Of a stretch of 64,000 bases of DNA, positions 33,290-44,819 are shown one piece after another (positions within the stretch are counted from its first letter, which is position 1; every line of letters begins with the position of its first letter). A model generated the notes under the pieces. The model did no database searches. It was given only the letters and a program-made list of their open reading frames with translations, and was not told where the DNA came from. The position numbers and the translations under genes were made by a program. The DNA is from Lepidostoma basale (Eukaryota; Arthropoda; Insecta; Trichoptera; Lepidostomatidae), in NCBI GenBank assembly GCA_022606425.2, contig JAHDVF020000236.1:434001-498000 (forward strand), written 5' to 3'.

Positions 33290-33405
33290 TTCTTCTTCGA
33301 TGGCCCTACAGTCCATATCGAGCCTTAGCCTCCATTATTCCTCGCCTCCAACAACTACTGTCCTCTGTCCTACCATCCAATGTGACATTCGTAACAATTT
33401 TGATC
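33290..33405 (-). mobile_element. LINE 3' scrap (same family as 19695-20500)
   Basis: The plus strand TTCTTCGATGGCCCTACAGT is the mirror of CTGTAGGGCCATCGAAGAA at 20437-20455. Confidence 0.65.
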
Positions 33406-33639
33406 CACCGTTATCAAATTCCAATAAATATTATAGTCAAATTAAATAAAGGCTAGACATTACAAATATGCCAAGTGGTTTAAACACAAATCAGATAAAT
33501 TAAGCAAAAACCGTTTTTGTTCCATTTGTCATGTACCACGGGTGGCATCTTTAGGCTAACGTTTAAACTACAGTATATTAGTCAATCATTACGCACTTTT
33601 GCACAGTTATTGGCCTGTATGTTTTAAACCAATTGGCAT

Positions 33640-34260
33640 CAAAAACTAATTTTTGACTTTTTGTATACTAGGCACCTGGGGAGCAGCATTACATGGGATG
33701 GTCGATCAAAGAAAGACATCGATAGTCGTATCCACCAGGCTAAACTTGCCTTCAACAAAAAATCTAAAATATTCCAATAACATAGACCTAAACCTCCGAA
33801 AACAACTTATAAGAACATTGGTGTGGAGTGTTTTACTGTACCTACGGCTGCGCGACTTGGTGCCTGGGCGAAAGAGAACGCAAAAGGCTGGAGGCATTTG
33901 AGATGTGGACCTACCGACGAATTGCTCATGTTTCATGAAGGGACCACGTTACAAATGAGGAGGTTCTCAGCAGAGTTGAAGAGAATAGGCACATGTTGAA
34001 CACCATAGCGGAGAGGCGCGCGAGATGGATTGGTCATATGTTGCGACACGAATGTTTCCTGCATGATGTATTGGAGGGAACGGTCGAGGGATCGATTGGC
34101 AGAGGACGACCTCGCCAGGAGTACCTAGACCAGATTTGCTGAGATATGGGCTGCACCTCTTATGCGGAGTTGAAGAGAGTTGCCGAGAACCGAGCGGAGT
34201 GGAAGGGGAGGCGTCGCCTTGCTACAGACCAATCATTAGATTGAGACCGGAGAAGAAGGC
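33640..34260 (+). mobile_element. RTE-like LINE, reverse transcriptase C-terminal region in broken frames
   Basis: Pieces: LGSSITWDGRSKKDIDSRI, HQAKLAFNKKSKIF, then in other frames NEEVLSRVEENRHMLNTIAE, RRARWIGHMLRHECFLHDVL, GRGRPRQEYLDQIC and AELKRVAENRAEWKGRRRLA. The order and motifs are those of RTE-like proteins. No intact frame. Confidence 0.8.
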
Positions 34261-34290
34261 ACCTTTGTAATGTCCAGCCTTCAAATATAA

Positions 34291-34470
34291 TTGACCTTCA
34301 TGGTCGAGTCGCAAGTGCTATAACTGCTACATAGAAGGTACCGGTTTCGATTTCCGGTGATGGCAGTTTGATTATCACACTGTCTTTGGTCTGGTGTAGA
34401 ATTCACGTGACAATAAAATGGCGACAGATCAGCTACCTATCAAATGTCACGAGAATTAATATGATAACTA
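34291..34470 (+). mobile_element. tRNA-derived SINE, copy 2
   Basis: TGACCTTCATGGTCGAGTCG (decayed A box), GGTTTCGATTTCC (B box), then TGTCTTTGGTCTGGTGTAG and AATTCACGTGACAATAAAAT as in copy 1. Confidence 0.75.
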
Positions 34471-34479
34471 TACTCTTTA

Positions 34480-35365
34480 CATCGATTTAGATTGTGCTGT
34501 AATGATGTAATGTGCGATTAAGCAAAACAATAAAAAATGTATCTTTTAATAATATGTTTTCAAGTTATTTCGAGAATTTAATAGATGAAAATAATCTTGA
34601 ATATGTAATATGAAGGATAAATCAGAAGCAGCAAATATTTGCTTATACCCACTATATTTCGATACTTCTATAAACATCGAAGCTTATCTTGCTATTTGGT
34701 GGAATATATCCTAAACGTTATGTGGGTTCGGAATATTATTATTTTATATTTCAAAGAACTCGAGGAAACGTTATTGAAAACCCTTTTCCATCAGCATGCT
34801 GACCGTGCAGGCTTTTTTAAACGAATACAACTGAATCATCTCTGAAGGACGGTAAATATTGCTTAAGATTTTCTCCGGCATATTATCCTAGGAATGTGTG
34901 GATCAAAACGGTAAAAAAATCTTCCAAATTTGTTTTCATACAAAATTACTATCTGAGACCGTATGAAAGGAAAGTCCATGAAACGTGTTTTCCGAATTAA
35001 ATATTTTGTAGCCTGTCGACTTGTGTGAATTTAAAGCAAGATTATTCTAACGCTAAAACCATTTATACAATGTGTTATATTAAAACAATACATACATATT
35101 ATATAATTCTTTGAAAGTTTACAAATTTATATTTAACGATTCCCCATTATTTGATAAAACAACAGTAAAAGAGAACACAAGTTCTCCACAATAATAATGT
35201 TTTGGAATTCGCCAACCACCACCTTGAAAACGATTATTCGTTTAGAAGTATATTATAAACAACCATATAAATTTAACCTCAAGTCCAATTATTGATACGT
35301 TCCCATTGCTTTGCAATGATAATTGTTTAAAAATTACCGCTACCTTTATAGTTAACTAAACCACT
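34480..35365. other. AT-rich intron, nothing supported
   Basis: No coding pattern and no recognised repeat on either strand. Confidence 0.5.
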
Positions 35366-35369
35366 TTCA

Positions 35370-35790
35370 GTTAGTATCTTCTTCATCTTCTTCCTCAGCC
35401 TATTCCCACCCACTCCTGGACAAAGGTCTCCTCCATTCGCTTCCATGTCACTTTGTCTTGTGCAGACTGCATCCAGGTTATTCCGACGTGTCTGTTCAGA
35501 TCATCCTTCCAAAGTAGTTGCGGTCGCCCTGCACTTCTCTTCGCCGTCAACGGTCACCAAGTCAGCAGTCTTCTTATCCATTTTTTATCTGAGCTTCTGG
35601 CTACGTGACCCGCCCATTGCCATTTTAGAATCGCCACCCGGTGGATGATGTCAGTGACCCTTGTTCTTTATCTCACCGTATCGTTTCTGACTCTGTCTCT
35701 TAGGCTTATTCCTAACATGGCTCTTACCATGGCTCTTTGGGTCACTCGTAGTTTCTCGGCACTTTGCTTGGTATATATTAATCTAGTTAG
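35370..35790 (-). mobile_element. RTE-like LINE 3' end (family R3)
   Basis: The minus strand encodes QSAEKLRVTQRAMVRAMLGI, SLRDRVRND, then in decayed frames the MGGSRSQKLR-like region and KVTWKRMEETFVQEWVGIG. The (GAA)n-like tail at 35380 is short. Confidence 0.75.
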
Positions 35791-36064
35791 TATATAAGTA
35801 ATTAATCTCTTTAATTTTATTGCTTTTTTTAGGCTGAGGCAGGACATCTGGGGTCCGAAATACATTTTTCAATAATAATTCAAATTTAGCCTTTGCTATT
35901 AAAACCGGAAAATAGTTTATGAAACATTCAGAGACGTGTTTACATATTTTTACATTTTCCCCATGAAATGGGGCCTTTTCTGTCACCTCTCTCTTTTATT
36001 ATACACAAATTTCAATATTTATAACAATTCTATCGTGATTGGAAGTAGAGTTCGTTGTACTTAC

Positions 36065-36162
36065 GGTGAGAAGGCCAGCATCTGTATCAAAGCAATGGCC
36101 ATGTAGACGAACAGAGAGCAGAGGAAGTAAGTATTGAGCATCCGGTCGCACTCCCTGTTGTA
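36065..36162 (-). CDS. ADCY5/6-like: Adenylyl cyclase exon e: transmembrane helix 7
   Basis: Residues 187-218. A short polar lead (YNRECDRMLNT) is followed by about 20 hydrophobic residues, YFLCSLFVYMAIALIQMLAF, at roughly 198-217. This is the first helix of membrane cassette M2. Acceptor TATTCCAG/TAC and donor TCTCACC/GTAAGT; it leaves in phase 2 and joins CC+G in the next exon. Confidence 0.93.
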
Positions 36163-36349
36163 CTGGAATAAAAATAACCAATTAAAAAATCGTCCTGTTT
36201 CATGGAGCAAGTCAAACGCTGCAAGGTACTACGTGCGATAGAGTACTTAAACAAATATTTCCCAAGAAATCATAAATATATAAAACAGTTTTTAATTCGA
36301 TCGACTTAAACTTTTTACCAATAATCATCAGGTGTCAACGTAGGTTGAT

Positions 36350-36480
36350 AAAAAAGCTGTCGCGTAAAATAAAATACAATTGTGACACAAAAAACAAAGT
36401 TCTTTAATTTAACAGTTTAAAATGTTAAGGTATCATAGTGTTTCGGCCAAAACAATGGAATATTATTTTTGATAAATCAT
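36350..36480 (+). repeat. Penelope-type flank (family P2), decayed
   Basis: AAGCTGTCGCGTAAAATAAAATACAATTGTGAC-like sequence (no intact core) followed by the shared block TATCATAGTGTTTCGGCCAA and AACAATGG. Confidence 0.5.
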
Positions 36481-36546
36481 AAGATTCCAATTATTCCAAT
36501 ACATAAACAAAGGTACATACATAAATACATAAAATTCAAGAGACAA

Positions 36547-37010
36547 CTTAACTAACCACCACGCCGTCTCACCGAAGGGATATTAAGGAAGAATGGACAG
36601 CCACACTGTTTTTTCCTGAAATACTTCTTTCGTTTCTTCAATATTCATACATCGTGTCATGCACGCACGTCGATTTTTCCGACTTCTCGCGTGGCCGACT
36701 TTCATTATTTGATTAAATTGATCGTGCCACGTTTTACGTTAACGTTAACAAATACTTAGTCTTTGAGTATTTGATTAATTTGGTCATGCCATTATTTTCT
36801 TGGTCTTCCACCGCTTCTCTTTCCACTCATACTGCTTGTATACAACATTTTAACCATTCTTCTCTTATCCATTCGTTCTACACGTCCAAACCATTTCAGG
36901 GATCCTTTTTAATTTTACTTATTTTTTGCCGTACATTTTTCTCAGTGATCTATTTTCTACGCCATTTTTCCTACTTTCATCCTTTTTTGCCACTTTCAAC
37001 TTAATTGGTA
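36547..37010 (-). mobile_element. Two TTAG-type LINE 3' fragments in a row
   Basis: 36547-36740 starts with TTAACTAACCACCACGCCGT and runs to CGTGCCACGTTTTACG. 36760-37010 is a second subfamily (TTGGTCATGCCATTATTTTC, TACACGTCCAAACCATTTCA) in the same orientation, lacking its own 3' tail. Confidence 0.75.
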
Positions 37011-37279
37011 GCAAACCATATATATAAATTTTATTATTAATATTGCAACATGAAATTCTTCAAAAGCACTCCATTTCATTACAGCAATCATTCATATGTG
37101 AAAAGGAAAATAATGATACCCGGTTCAAGAGAGTTGAATCTTATTTTGAAAAGAATAACTCCCGTGTGTTTTTTGGTTCAATGTTTTCCATTGTGTCTTC
37201 TCAGAAATGTTTTTATAAATATCAAGAATATGTTCTATCTATGAAATGATGGTTTGTTCACATCGTTATTACACGTACA

Positions 37280-37515
37280 AACCAGCCCAGCGCAATTGTC
37301 TCTGAATGATGGGCTGGTCACGTCATCAGAATGCCTGAGACAAGACTCCCAAGGAAAATTATGTAATCTCAGGTGACCCAAGGGATACAAGGGGTCAGAG
37401 GAAACGCTCGACGAAAACGACTCCTTAAAACCAAACCTACAAAATACTAACATTGTGATTGCTGGGAGAAGACTGCAGAAGACAGAACTAGATGGAGAAT
37501 TACAGTATGTAAAAG
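37280..37515 (+). mobile_element. LINE scrap
   Basis: Broken plus-strand frames read GHVIRMPETRLPRKIM and WEKTAEDRTRWRITV, similar to RTE-like protein ends. Confidence 0.55.
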
Positions 37516-37534
37516 CACACAGGACTTTGAAGTA

Positions 37535-38283
37535 AAGGGTCATCCAATAAGGATGGGCCGATGTTGAAATGAAATAAAACCAGCTGTGTATAAGGTATCG
37601 ATGAAATTCTTTTTTTATTTGAAAGGCACATGTATGCCATTATGTAAAAAAAATGACATTATTCAAATGTCCGCCACAGCTTAACAGGGTGGCACGAATT
37701 CGAGAAGTCCAATATTTAATGAATCTGACCGCCTAGATCCGGCTGAATTTGAGCGATGGCCTGGGTAATGTTGACTTTGAGGACATCTGTCGATTGCAGC
37801 TTATTGGCATGGACCTGCGACTTGAGAAAACCGACAAGAAGAAGTCTAGTGGGGTCAAATCGCACGATCTTGGTAACTGAGTCATAACTGAGTTCTTGTG
37901 CAAGAATTGACTGCCTCGGGTTCCTGTACACTTTCACGGACACCGGTAATGTTTTCGGCCGATCTGGGGTTCTTTTTATGTATGGGTGTTGTATGATGGT
38001 TTACCAAACCAGTCGTCACGAATTTAGCCACCAAACGTTGGAGAGTCGTCTTTGAAGGACCGTGTCTGCCGTAAAATGGGCGCAACGCGTGCAACGTTTG
38101 CACAAACAAATACCAATTTTGGTAATAAAGTTTTATCATTTGGACGTACTGCTCAATCGTGTAACTTGCCATGGTGATTTGGCATTAGTGACTTAATAAT
38201 AAAAAAAAAAAACAGATTTGAGAGACGCTGACCGAGACCGCTACAGCCTTTCAACATCGACCCGTCTTTATTGGATGACCCTT
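37535..38283 (-). mobile_element. Deleted Tc1/mariner-like transposon with 29-bp inverted ends
   Basis: TA on both sides (37533-37534 and 38284-38285). The inverted ends (37535-37563 and 38255-38283) start AAGGGTCATCCAATAA and match at all but about three positions. It contains two parts of a transposase but not the middle. Confidence 0.88.
37716..38172 (-). pseudogene. Transposase remnant (DUF4817-type HTH plus end of DDE domain)
   Basis: N-terminal part (38172-37930): MASYTIEQYVQMIKLYYQN, TLHALRPFYGRHGPSKTTLQ, SAENITGVRESVQE, the helix-turn-helix module common in insect transposons. After a frameshift NPRQSILAQELS continues it, and the sequence then jumps to WG/VGFLKSQVHANK with KVNITQAIAQIQPDL, the C-terminal end of the DDE domain. 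The catalytic core is missing, so it cannot transpose by itself. Confidence 0.82.
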
Positions 38284-38439
38284 TATTTACAACGCAGAGA
38301 CGACGCCTCAGAGAGGAGAAGGAGGAGAAAGGAGAGACCATCGGGAGACGGTGGCGGCTCCACTATTAACGCATTTCCCTGCTCCAGATGTCCCTGAGAC
38401 ATTCTTCTTTGGATACGAGGGACAACCTGATGATGGTGA

Positions 38440-38655
38440 TATAAACACACTTTATATTCTGGGAAGTATGTTTACATGAAATGAAAAAATAGAGAAAGAT
38501 ATCGGTAGAAGGGATGGAGCTGGAAAGCCCACGCTTATTTTTACACCATGGATTCCTATAAAAATAGGCGAATACTTTATAACATGATGTTGCTATATGG
38601 AATTATACAATTTTATGAGACGGCGTGATGGTTGGTTAGTTAGTTTGTTTGTTTA
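38440..38655 (+). mobile_element. TTAG-tailed LINE scraps
   Basis: TTATATTCTGGGAAGTATGT, GATATCGGTAGAAGGGATGG (VYLGSMFT..DIGRRDGAG), then the 3' end GAGACGGCGTGATGG with GGTTAGTTAGTTTG. Confidence 0.7.
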
Positions 38656-39139
38656 AAGGTAAAAATCGATACATAAAAACGTTTTATTTAAAGAAAAATA
38701 ATTGATGAAGCATGATAATTTTAACTAACAGTATGAAATGCCCAAATAAACATAATATTGCTAAGCAAATGTTTATTTTTATTTCACGATGAATACTCTC
38801 AGCATTATGTCGTATTATGTCTCCCGAGGCCAATTATTTTAAATTGCTAGTTTCCCCGAAATAAATATGTAAAGGGTAGGTTCACTGGTGTTGTTGAGAC
38901 TTTGTTATATTAGTAAATTAAAGCATACAATAAATTGAGCCAAGATAGGAAACGCTGGGTGCCTCTTCAGTACACGGAACAATGGGGATAATTCTCGAAT
39001 AATATCTCAGGGTTTGGTGGGGCTACAGGAGACGAACAATGGTAACTTATCACGCCTTCTAAACTGTTGCGAATTAGGCACAATTAATATTAATAGCTCA
39101 CCATCAGATCAAAAGCGTATTAAAACATTATCGACAAAT

Positions 39140-39800
39140 ACAAAGCAATCGACTCTTATGTATGGAAGTGAAACGTCCAAAAGAAGGATGAAAATATAAT
39201 AAATGCAATAGAAATGAGACTTCTTAGACGAATATGTAGTAAATATTTTTATGATCAAATGTAAATTATAAGAAGTGAATGCGACAAAAATAAAAGTGTT
39301 ATGAACAAAATGATTGGACATTGAAATTGTCTGCTTTACGCGGACGATGCCGTTCTCGTTGCAGTAGTGCAGACGAATTATAAGTCTTGGTGTCGAGAAT
39401 GTATGAGGTATGCAAGTCGAACGATTTAATGGTGAATGTCGGAAAGTCAGAGGTGTTAGTTTTTGAAAGGGAAGAGCAAATGGCAGTTTGTAATATAAGT
39501 GTGAATGAAGAGAACTTGGAACAGGTGAGGGAATTTGTGTATTTAGGGAGCATATTCACAGCGGATGGCCGAACGGACAGGGATGTTGAAAGAAGGGTTG
39601 GTAACATAGTGAATGGAGCTTTAAAAATAGTTATTAGAAACAAGAATTTATCAATGAAAGCGAAAGTGGCCGTTCACAATAGAGTTCTGGTCTCAAACCT
39701 TATGTATGGAAGCGAAGCATGGAACTTGCAGAAGAAATAAGAATAAATAGACAGTAGAACGATGTACGACAGAATCTCAAATGCTGATATTAGAAAGAAA
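39140..39800 (+). mobile_element. TTAG-type LINE, two joined fragments
   Basis: 39140-39320 holds LMYGSET and the MRSLRRMC region. 39330-39740 restarts further upstream in the protein: LLYADDAVLVA, SRMYEVCKSNDLMVNVGKSE, FVYLGSIFTADGRTDRDVER, NRVLVSNLMYGSEAWNLQKK and a stop. The order is scrambled relative to the element, so two insertions or a rearrangement are needed. Confidence 0.82.
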
Positions 39801-39834
39801 TGTAAAGCGAAATAAGGTATTATGAATCTTGATG

Positions 39835-39900
39835 ATTCAAAACACAATTTTTTCCACTATGAGTTTGTTTTTCTCGGCATCATCGAGTTTATTGGTAATA
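39835..39900 (-). repeat. Partial P3 Penelope-type segment
   Basis: CACTATGAGTTTGTTTTTCT then CGGCATCATCGAG. No core. It lies about 100 bases from the AIDARSID exon. Confidence 0.35.
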
Positions 39901-40001
39901 AAATTAAGGAACATAACACGAGAGTGGCGGGAGGCGAGTGCGTGTGGGATCGAATATAAAGTTTCCTTTAATCAGTAGCACAGAGTCAACAAGTTATTTA
40001 C

Positions 40002-40161
40002 CTTCCTCTCGACGTCGGGGGTCTTGAAGGTCAGGGCGAACCCTTTGCAATGCTCGTTGCGCAGCCTGTCGATGGAGCGGGCGTCGATCGCCCTCATGAG
40101 GTACTCGTTCACTTCATCTTCGGCGTCCTTCGTGTCGAGCGGCTCCCCGAAACCCAAGCGG
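40002..40161 (-). CDS. ADCY5/6-like: Adenylyl cyclase exon d: C1b linker
   Basis: Residues 134-186, completing the Asn codon 133. The key strings are [20 protein letters not shown] and [21 protein letters not shown](R/Q)LR followed by LTF..PDLEKK is characteristic of the ADCY5/6 C1b-to-TM7 region, whereas ADCY8 has TIDLRSGDKLR. This is the strongest evidence for subtype. Acceptor TTTCCAG/C, donor GAGGAAG/GTAAAT. The exon ends in phase 0, just before the first helix of the second membrane cassette. Confidence 0.95.
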
Positions 40162-40544
40162 CTGGAAACCAAACTACCCGTCAGAGGGACAAGGTTTTAA
40201 GATTACGAAATAACGGTTGAATAACATCACAAGTGAGGGGTTTGTTTGAATACTCGACTGAAGGAAATCTTAAGTATTTAAGTCCTTGTGTAGGCAGAAG
40301 GGACTGCATACAAAGATTCGCATCAGCGAGGCATTCTTCATTTATTTTTCATGCCTCTTTCAATTTGAAAATGTACCAGTATAAGAAAAATTGTACAGAC
40401 CCGGGAACTTTAACTTTATAAAAAAATGGCGCTGTTCCTATCAGCAACACTCAATCTGTGGCTCGCCAAATATAATTTTGTGTATTCTCTCAATATCCAT
40501 TAAGTCTTAAGTGAATTTTTTATACCGAAATGAGTTATAATATC

Positions 40545-40800
40545 ATGATCAAATCAAATCAAATCAATTTATTAAAGTTTTATTGATGGGTGTTGGTGTT
40601 AAAGTTATTTTCTCAAAAGATATTAAAAACAATAATTTTAGTTTAAGGCATCTATTGAGAACAGGTAAACCATAAAAATATATAATACCAGGAACACGTG
40701 AGAGATGGTTCGAGATTAGGAATAAAAGATATTCTCCAAAGTCAAGAGTATTTGTCTTCTGAACGTACTTTCACGAATTTTATGGAATGGAATGAACGAT
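40545..40800 (-). mobile_element. CR1/Jockey-group LINE 3' end with (GATTT)-type tail, copy 2
   Basis: ATCAAATCAAATCAATTTAT on the plus strand (tail mirror), then AGGCATCTATTGAGAACAGG and CCAGGAACACGTGAGAGATG, as in copy 1. Confidence 0.65.
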
Positions 40801-40809
40801 AGATTTTTC

Positions 40810-41540
40810 ATAATATTTTGAGTGAGTCCAGAAAGTTACTTGTAACTAAACATTATAATGTGTTACTCGATACGCTATACGATAAGCTGAATACTGTGTC
40901 GATTATAGCATAATATGCTCTAATTCGAAAAAAAAAATCACTTAAGATATTATGGCCCTCAGGCACTGAATCACTTCTACGAAATTATATTTTACATGGT
41001 CTTTCATACTATTATTAAACGATAAATGTTTTTATAAATAAAAAACCACTCACTCTCATCTAGAAGACAATACGACACTCACAAGTATAGGATAATATGT
41101 TTACAGTAGCATTATGAATCTTTTATATTTTGTATTAGCATAAATTTGTAATTAATATGAATTATTTTCTAAAAGTCAATGGAAATAAAGTTCACATAAA
41201 ATATAATTCAAATTCTAGAAAATATACGTTTTTATTCATATTACCTAAATATAATACTTAGTATTAAATTTTACAGCATTGTTGAAAAAACATTAAATAA
41301 GATATTTTCTGTTTTGCCTTACATGCATTATTAACATTTAAATTCTGTTCCTTTTTTGTCCCATAAAAAATGTAAATAATAGTTAATATATTTAGAAGTA
41401 AAATAACCATTTGAAAACCACTGATTAAATTTGATTTAATAAAGCTCTTATCGGCTTACGATTTCTAGATCCCAAAATAACCATATCGGTTGTGTTCATT
41501 TTAATTTTATATTGCTCTAAAAAAATTTATATTATAAAAT
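40810..41540. other. AT-rich intron, nothing supported
   Basis: No exon-like or repeat-coding signal on either strand. Confidence 0.5.
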
Positions 41541-41544
41541 TAGA

Positions 41545-42028
41545 CTAACTAACTAACCATCACGCCGTCTCCCCGAAGGAGTAGACAGAAAAAATTAACT
41601 GTCACACCTTTCTTTTCTGACATATTTCTCTCGATCCCTCAACATTCATACATCGTGTCATGCACGCGCGTCGATTTCTCTGACTCCTCACGTGGTCAAC
41701 CTTCAATATTTGATTTATTCGATCGTGCCACGTTTTCCACGGTCTTCCTCTACTTCTAGTTCCATTTATATCGTTAACGTATAACGTTAACTTTTTTTAA
41801 CATACATTATTTATTCATTCTTTCCATGTATCCAAACCATTTTAATAATTCTTTCATTAATTTGTTCATAACACTATCATTCGCACCGCAATCACTTCTC
41901 ATATTATATTTTCATTCGACACTCTATTATACACAGAATATCCTCACATTCGTCTAAGAGATCTCATTTCTACTGCATTTATTCTACTTTCATCATTCTT
42001 TTGCCAGTTCCATGCTTCGCTTATAAAA
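41545..42028 (-). mobile_element. TTAG-tailed LINE, 3' fragment
   Basis: Starts CTAACTAACTAACCATCACG on the plus strand and follows the family to GCCAGTTCCATGCTTCGCTT. The 5' end is flanked by TATAAAATTAGA, which also precedes the 3' end (TATAAAATTAGA at 41534), a convincing target duplication. Confidence 0.85.
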
Positions 42029-42523
42029 TTAGATAATATTTTAAATGAAAAAAATTATCTATACAGATTTATGATCTGTCGGATCAAAGATGATTATTTC
42101 AGCCTCACAAAAAGATTTTTTCCGGCATTCTGTGATGAAAGTTGAGTATAAAAAATATACACGGATGTTCTCTCATTGGTAAAGTAAACAACTTATTATT
42201 TTTTCTATAAAGCATCACAAAGGCTATAACCACCCACGTAATTTAAAAAATGAAATTAGTTAGAAATTCTTTTGGAATACAGAATTAACATAAAAGATTT
42301 TCATGGTTATTTTGAATTGCGTAATTTTAAAGGTATTCATTTGTATTTTTGAATGTATTGTTATAATGTACACGATATTTTACTTACTAAAGTATCTATA
42401 AAAGTTCAGTAATATAAATCAGGATACAATGAATGGCTGAAGAATGTGTATTATTATATTTAAAACGATAGAATCGCTGAAATAATATTAAAATTAAGAT
42501 TTTCTTTAATATATTCTATTATA

Positions 42524-43276
42524 TGGGTGGGTCAGAATATTAATGGATCAAGTCCGAATTTTATAAATTTGGAGTTTGATGTTTCTACAGGTAGATAAAA
42601 CAGATTTCTATGTTGTGTGTTAATAACAGAATAGTAGCATTTCAATTTTCTCCATAAATGACAATACTACTATTGATTAGAGATCAAAATTTGAAACCTT
42701 TCAGAATATTAGTGAATCATGGCCAATTTAACAGCTCGTTCATCATCAGAGGTATATTATTTTGACTGTCGATTGCTAAAAATGAGTTCAGGTGAAGACT
42801 TAAGTTCGTCCAGTGCATGAGACTTTACAAATTAGTGTTGGGCGTTTATACAGGTGTTTGAAGAAAACAAGTTAAATTCAGTGACAAATGTTAGTCGGGA
42901 AGTCGGAACCAAGTGACCATGACCAAAGTGAGGAAGATTTTGAAAACGATGAAGTTATTTACGATTAATGTTGTATTTTAATGTTGCTCTATTTTGATTT
43001 TTTTTTAAATGTGTTTCATTTGCGTAAGGAAAAATTTCAGAATAATAGTGAATCATGTCTTATTTATTTTCTTTTATTTGTACTTTTAATATTAATAAAG
43101 CCTTTGTGTATCTTATTTTTTGTCTATTTATTCAAATTAATTCATGTACTATCAAAATAAATTAAGTGTTTGCGGTGAAAACATCCTTTGATTTAATAAA
43201 AGTCTTTCAACTTTAGGTCTAATTATCTCTGAATCAGGATCGATGGACTTGATCCATTAATATTCTGAACCACCCA
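42524..43276. mobile_element. 753-bp DNA transposon derivative with 32-bp inverted ends and internal copies of the end motif
   Basis: TA on both sides (42522-42523 and 43277-43278). The ends begin TGGGTGG and share TCAGAATATTAATGG and ATCAAGTCC with one mismatch in 32. The related motif TCAGAATATTAGTGAATCA occurs at about 42704 and TCAGAATAATAGTGAATCA at about 43037, both pointing right. A short frame in the middle ends SEEDFENDEVIYD and a stop, possibly the acidic C-terminus of a lost transposase. Confidence 0.85.
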
Positions 43277-43451
43277 TATTATAAATCCTTGCAAATATTT
43301 TAGTTTTATTGAGTTTTATTTTTTATTTTTACAGTATTCCGATCGATATAACACGTATAATTCATAACTTATAAAAGTAATTGGTTTCAAGGTGAACTAG
43401 GTGAGTGTTTACTATATAATGACCGTTATTATAAACAAAATCCTTTCTTAC

Positions 43452-43546
43452 TTGGATGAAGTTTTCCCGTGCTGCGATCCATGACCCATAACGCGCAGTT
43501 CCTTGGATACATTTCCGTTTCCGGCGGATTGTTGGGGTCTACGATC
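43452..43546 (-). CDS. ADCY5/6-like: Adenylyl cyclase exon c: start of the C1b linker
   Basis: Residues 102-132, a short exon of the cytoplasmic C1b linker. The motif VSKELRVMG matches VSKEMKRMG of mammalian ADCY5/6 and is one of the reasons for placing the gene in that subgroup. Acceptor TTCCAG/GATCG and donor TCATCCAA/GTAAG. Phase 0 in, phase 2 out. The residues before the motif are rich in Gln, Asn and Gly and poorly conserved, as usual for C1b. Confidence 0.92.
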
Positions 43547-43654
43547 CTGGAACAATTAAATTTATAAAATCAATAAAAATCTTACAATAACATTACACAA
43601 GGTGTTTTTTAAAATTTATTATTATTATTATTTTTAACAAAATGGTTGTTTTCG

Positions 43655-43865
43655 AAGCACTTATGGTTGTAATACTGTGGAATTCCATTATGTCAAACTT
43701 TTAATTAATTAAAACACTATTTTTTTCCATTTTTGAGTCTATTTTTCTCGACGTCTTTCGAAGGCTTTACACCTTCATAATTGGGAGAGCAATATAAACT
43801 TATCCTCCCGATAATAAAGTTATAAAGCATTTGAAACAGTGTTTTAATTAATACAAAATTCGTCA
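43655..43865. repeat. Inverted Penelope-type pair (family P3)
   Basis: CTCGACGTCTTTCGAAGGCT and ACACCTTCATAATTGGGAGA, then the mirror CCTCCCGATAATAAAG. On the minus strand the stem AAGG/CCTT is followed by CGAAAGACGTCGAG: GAAA plus GAC-GTC is kept, but the CTGANGA box is lost. Confidence 0.5.
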
Positions 43866-44127
43866 AAATCGTGTTAATTTATTGTTTTTTTTTTAACAAT
43901 GATGTAAAACTTCATATAAAATAAATAATATCAATCAAAACATCAGCTTTATTGACATTCCATTCCCACAAAATACAATAAAACTACTAGAAATCAGACA
44001 TTTTTATTTGTATGAATTAATCTGGTGTTTGATTTGTTATTCGTATTAACCTCGCTTGGAATCATTAATCCCTCGATCGAAACCGGTTGGTAGTGGTAAA
44101 ACAAAATTATGAAGTATTAAAAAATGT

Positions 44128-44226
44128 CAGGAAGCGAGAGAAGTATGCCAGGAAAGAACAGTGTGGCGGTCTATTCATACTGCCTACCCCTTCGGAGAGA
44201 CGGCGTGATAGTTAATAAGTTAGTTT
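44128..44226 (+). mobile_element. TTAG-tailed LINE, extreme 3' end
   Basis: GGAAGCGAGAGAAGTATGCC, then CCCCTTCGGAGAGACGGCGT and TTAATAAGTTAG. Confidence 0.8.
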
Positions 44227-44317
44227 AAAAATATATTTAAGTTTACATATGAAGCACATATGAAGCTTTGTGTTTAAACAATTTTAACTAACTAAACAAC
44301 ACGTGTTTTCGATAAAC

Positions 44318-44815
44318 TAACTAACCGACTAACCATCACGCCGTCTCACCGGAAGGGTAGGCTGCCATACCGTTCTGTCCTGACATACCTATCTTGTTCC
44401 TCCACATTCATACATCGTAACATGCACTTTCGTCGATTTTTCCGACTTCGAATGTGGCCGCATTTCAATATTTGATTAATTTGGTCATGCCATGATTTCC
44501 TTGGTCTTCCACGACTTGTCTTTCCACTCACACTGCTTGTATACAACATTTAAACCATTTTCTCTCGTCCATTCGTTCCATATGTCAAAACAATCTGAAG
44601 GATCCTTTTTTAATTTTACTTATTAAGCAATCATCTGCCTTACACTTCTTTCTTATTTCGTCGTTCGGTATTCTATTATGTATCGTTTTCCTACACATTC
44701 TTCTCAGTGATCTCATTTCTACGGCATTTATCCTACTTTCATCCTTTTTGCCAGCTCCAAGCTTCACTTCCATACATAAGGGTTGGCACTAGAACTCCAT
44801 TATGATCCACAATTT
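44318..44815 (-). mobile_element. TTAG-tailed LINE subfamily, decayed
   Basis: The minus strand encodes [39 protein letters not shown], then after breaks [20 protein letters not shown] and RSRKNRRKCMLRCMNVEEQD. The 3' end ACCATCACGCCGTCTCACCG on the plus strand. Confidence 0.85.
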
Positions 44816-44819
44816 TTAT

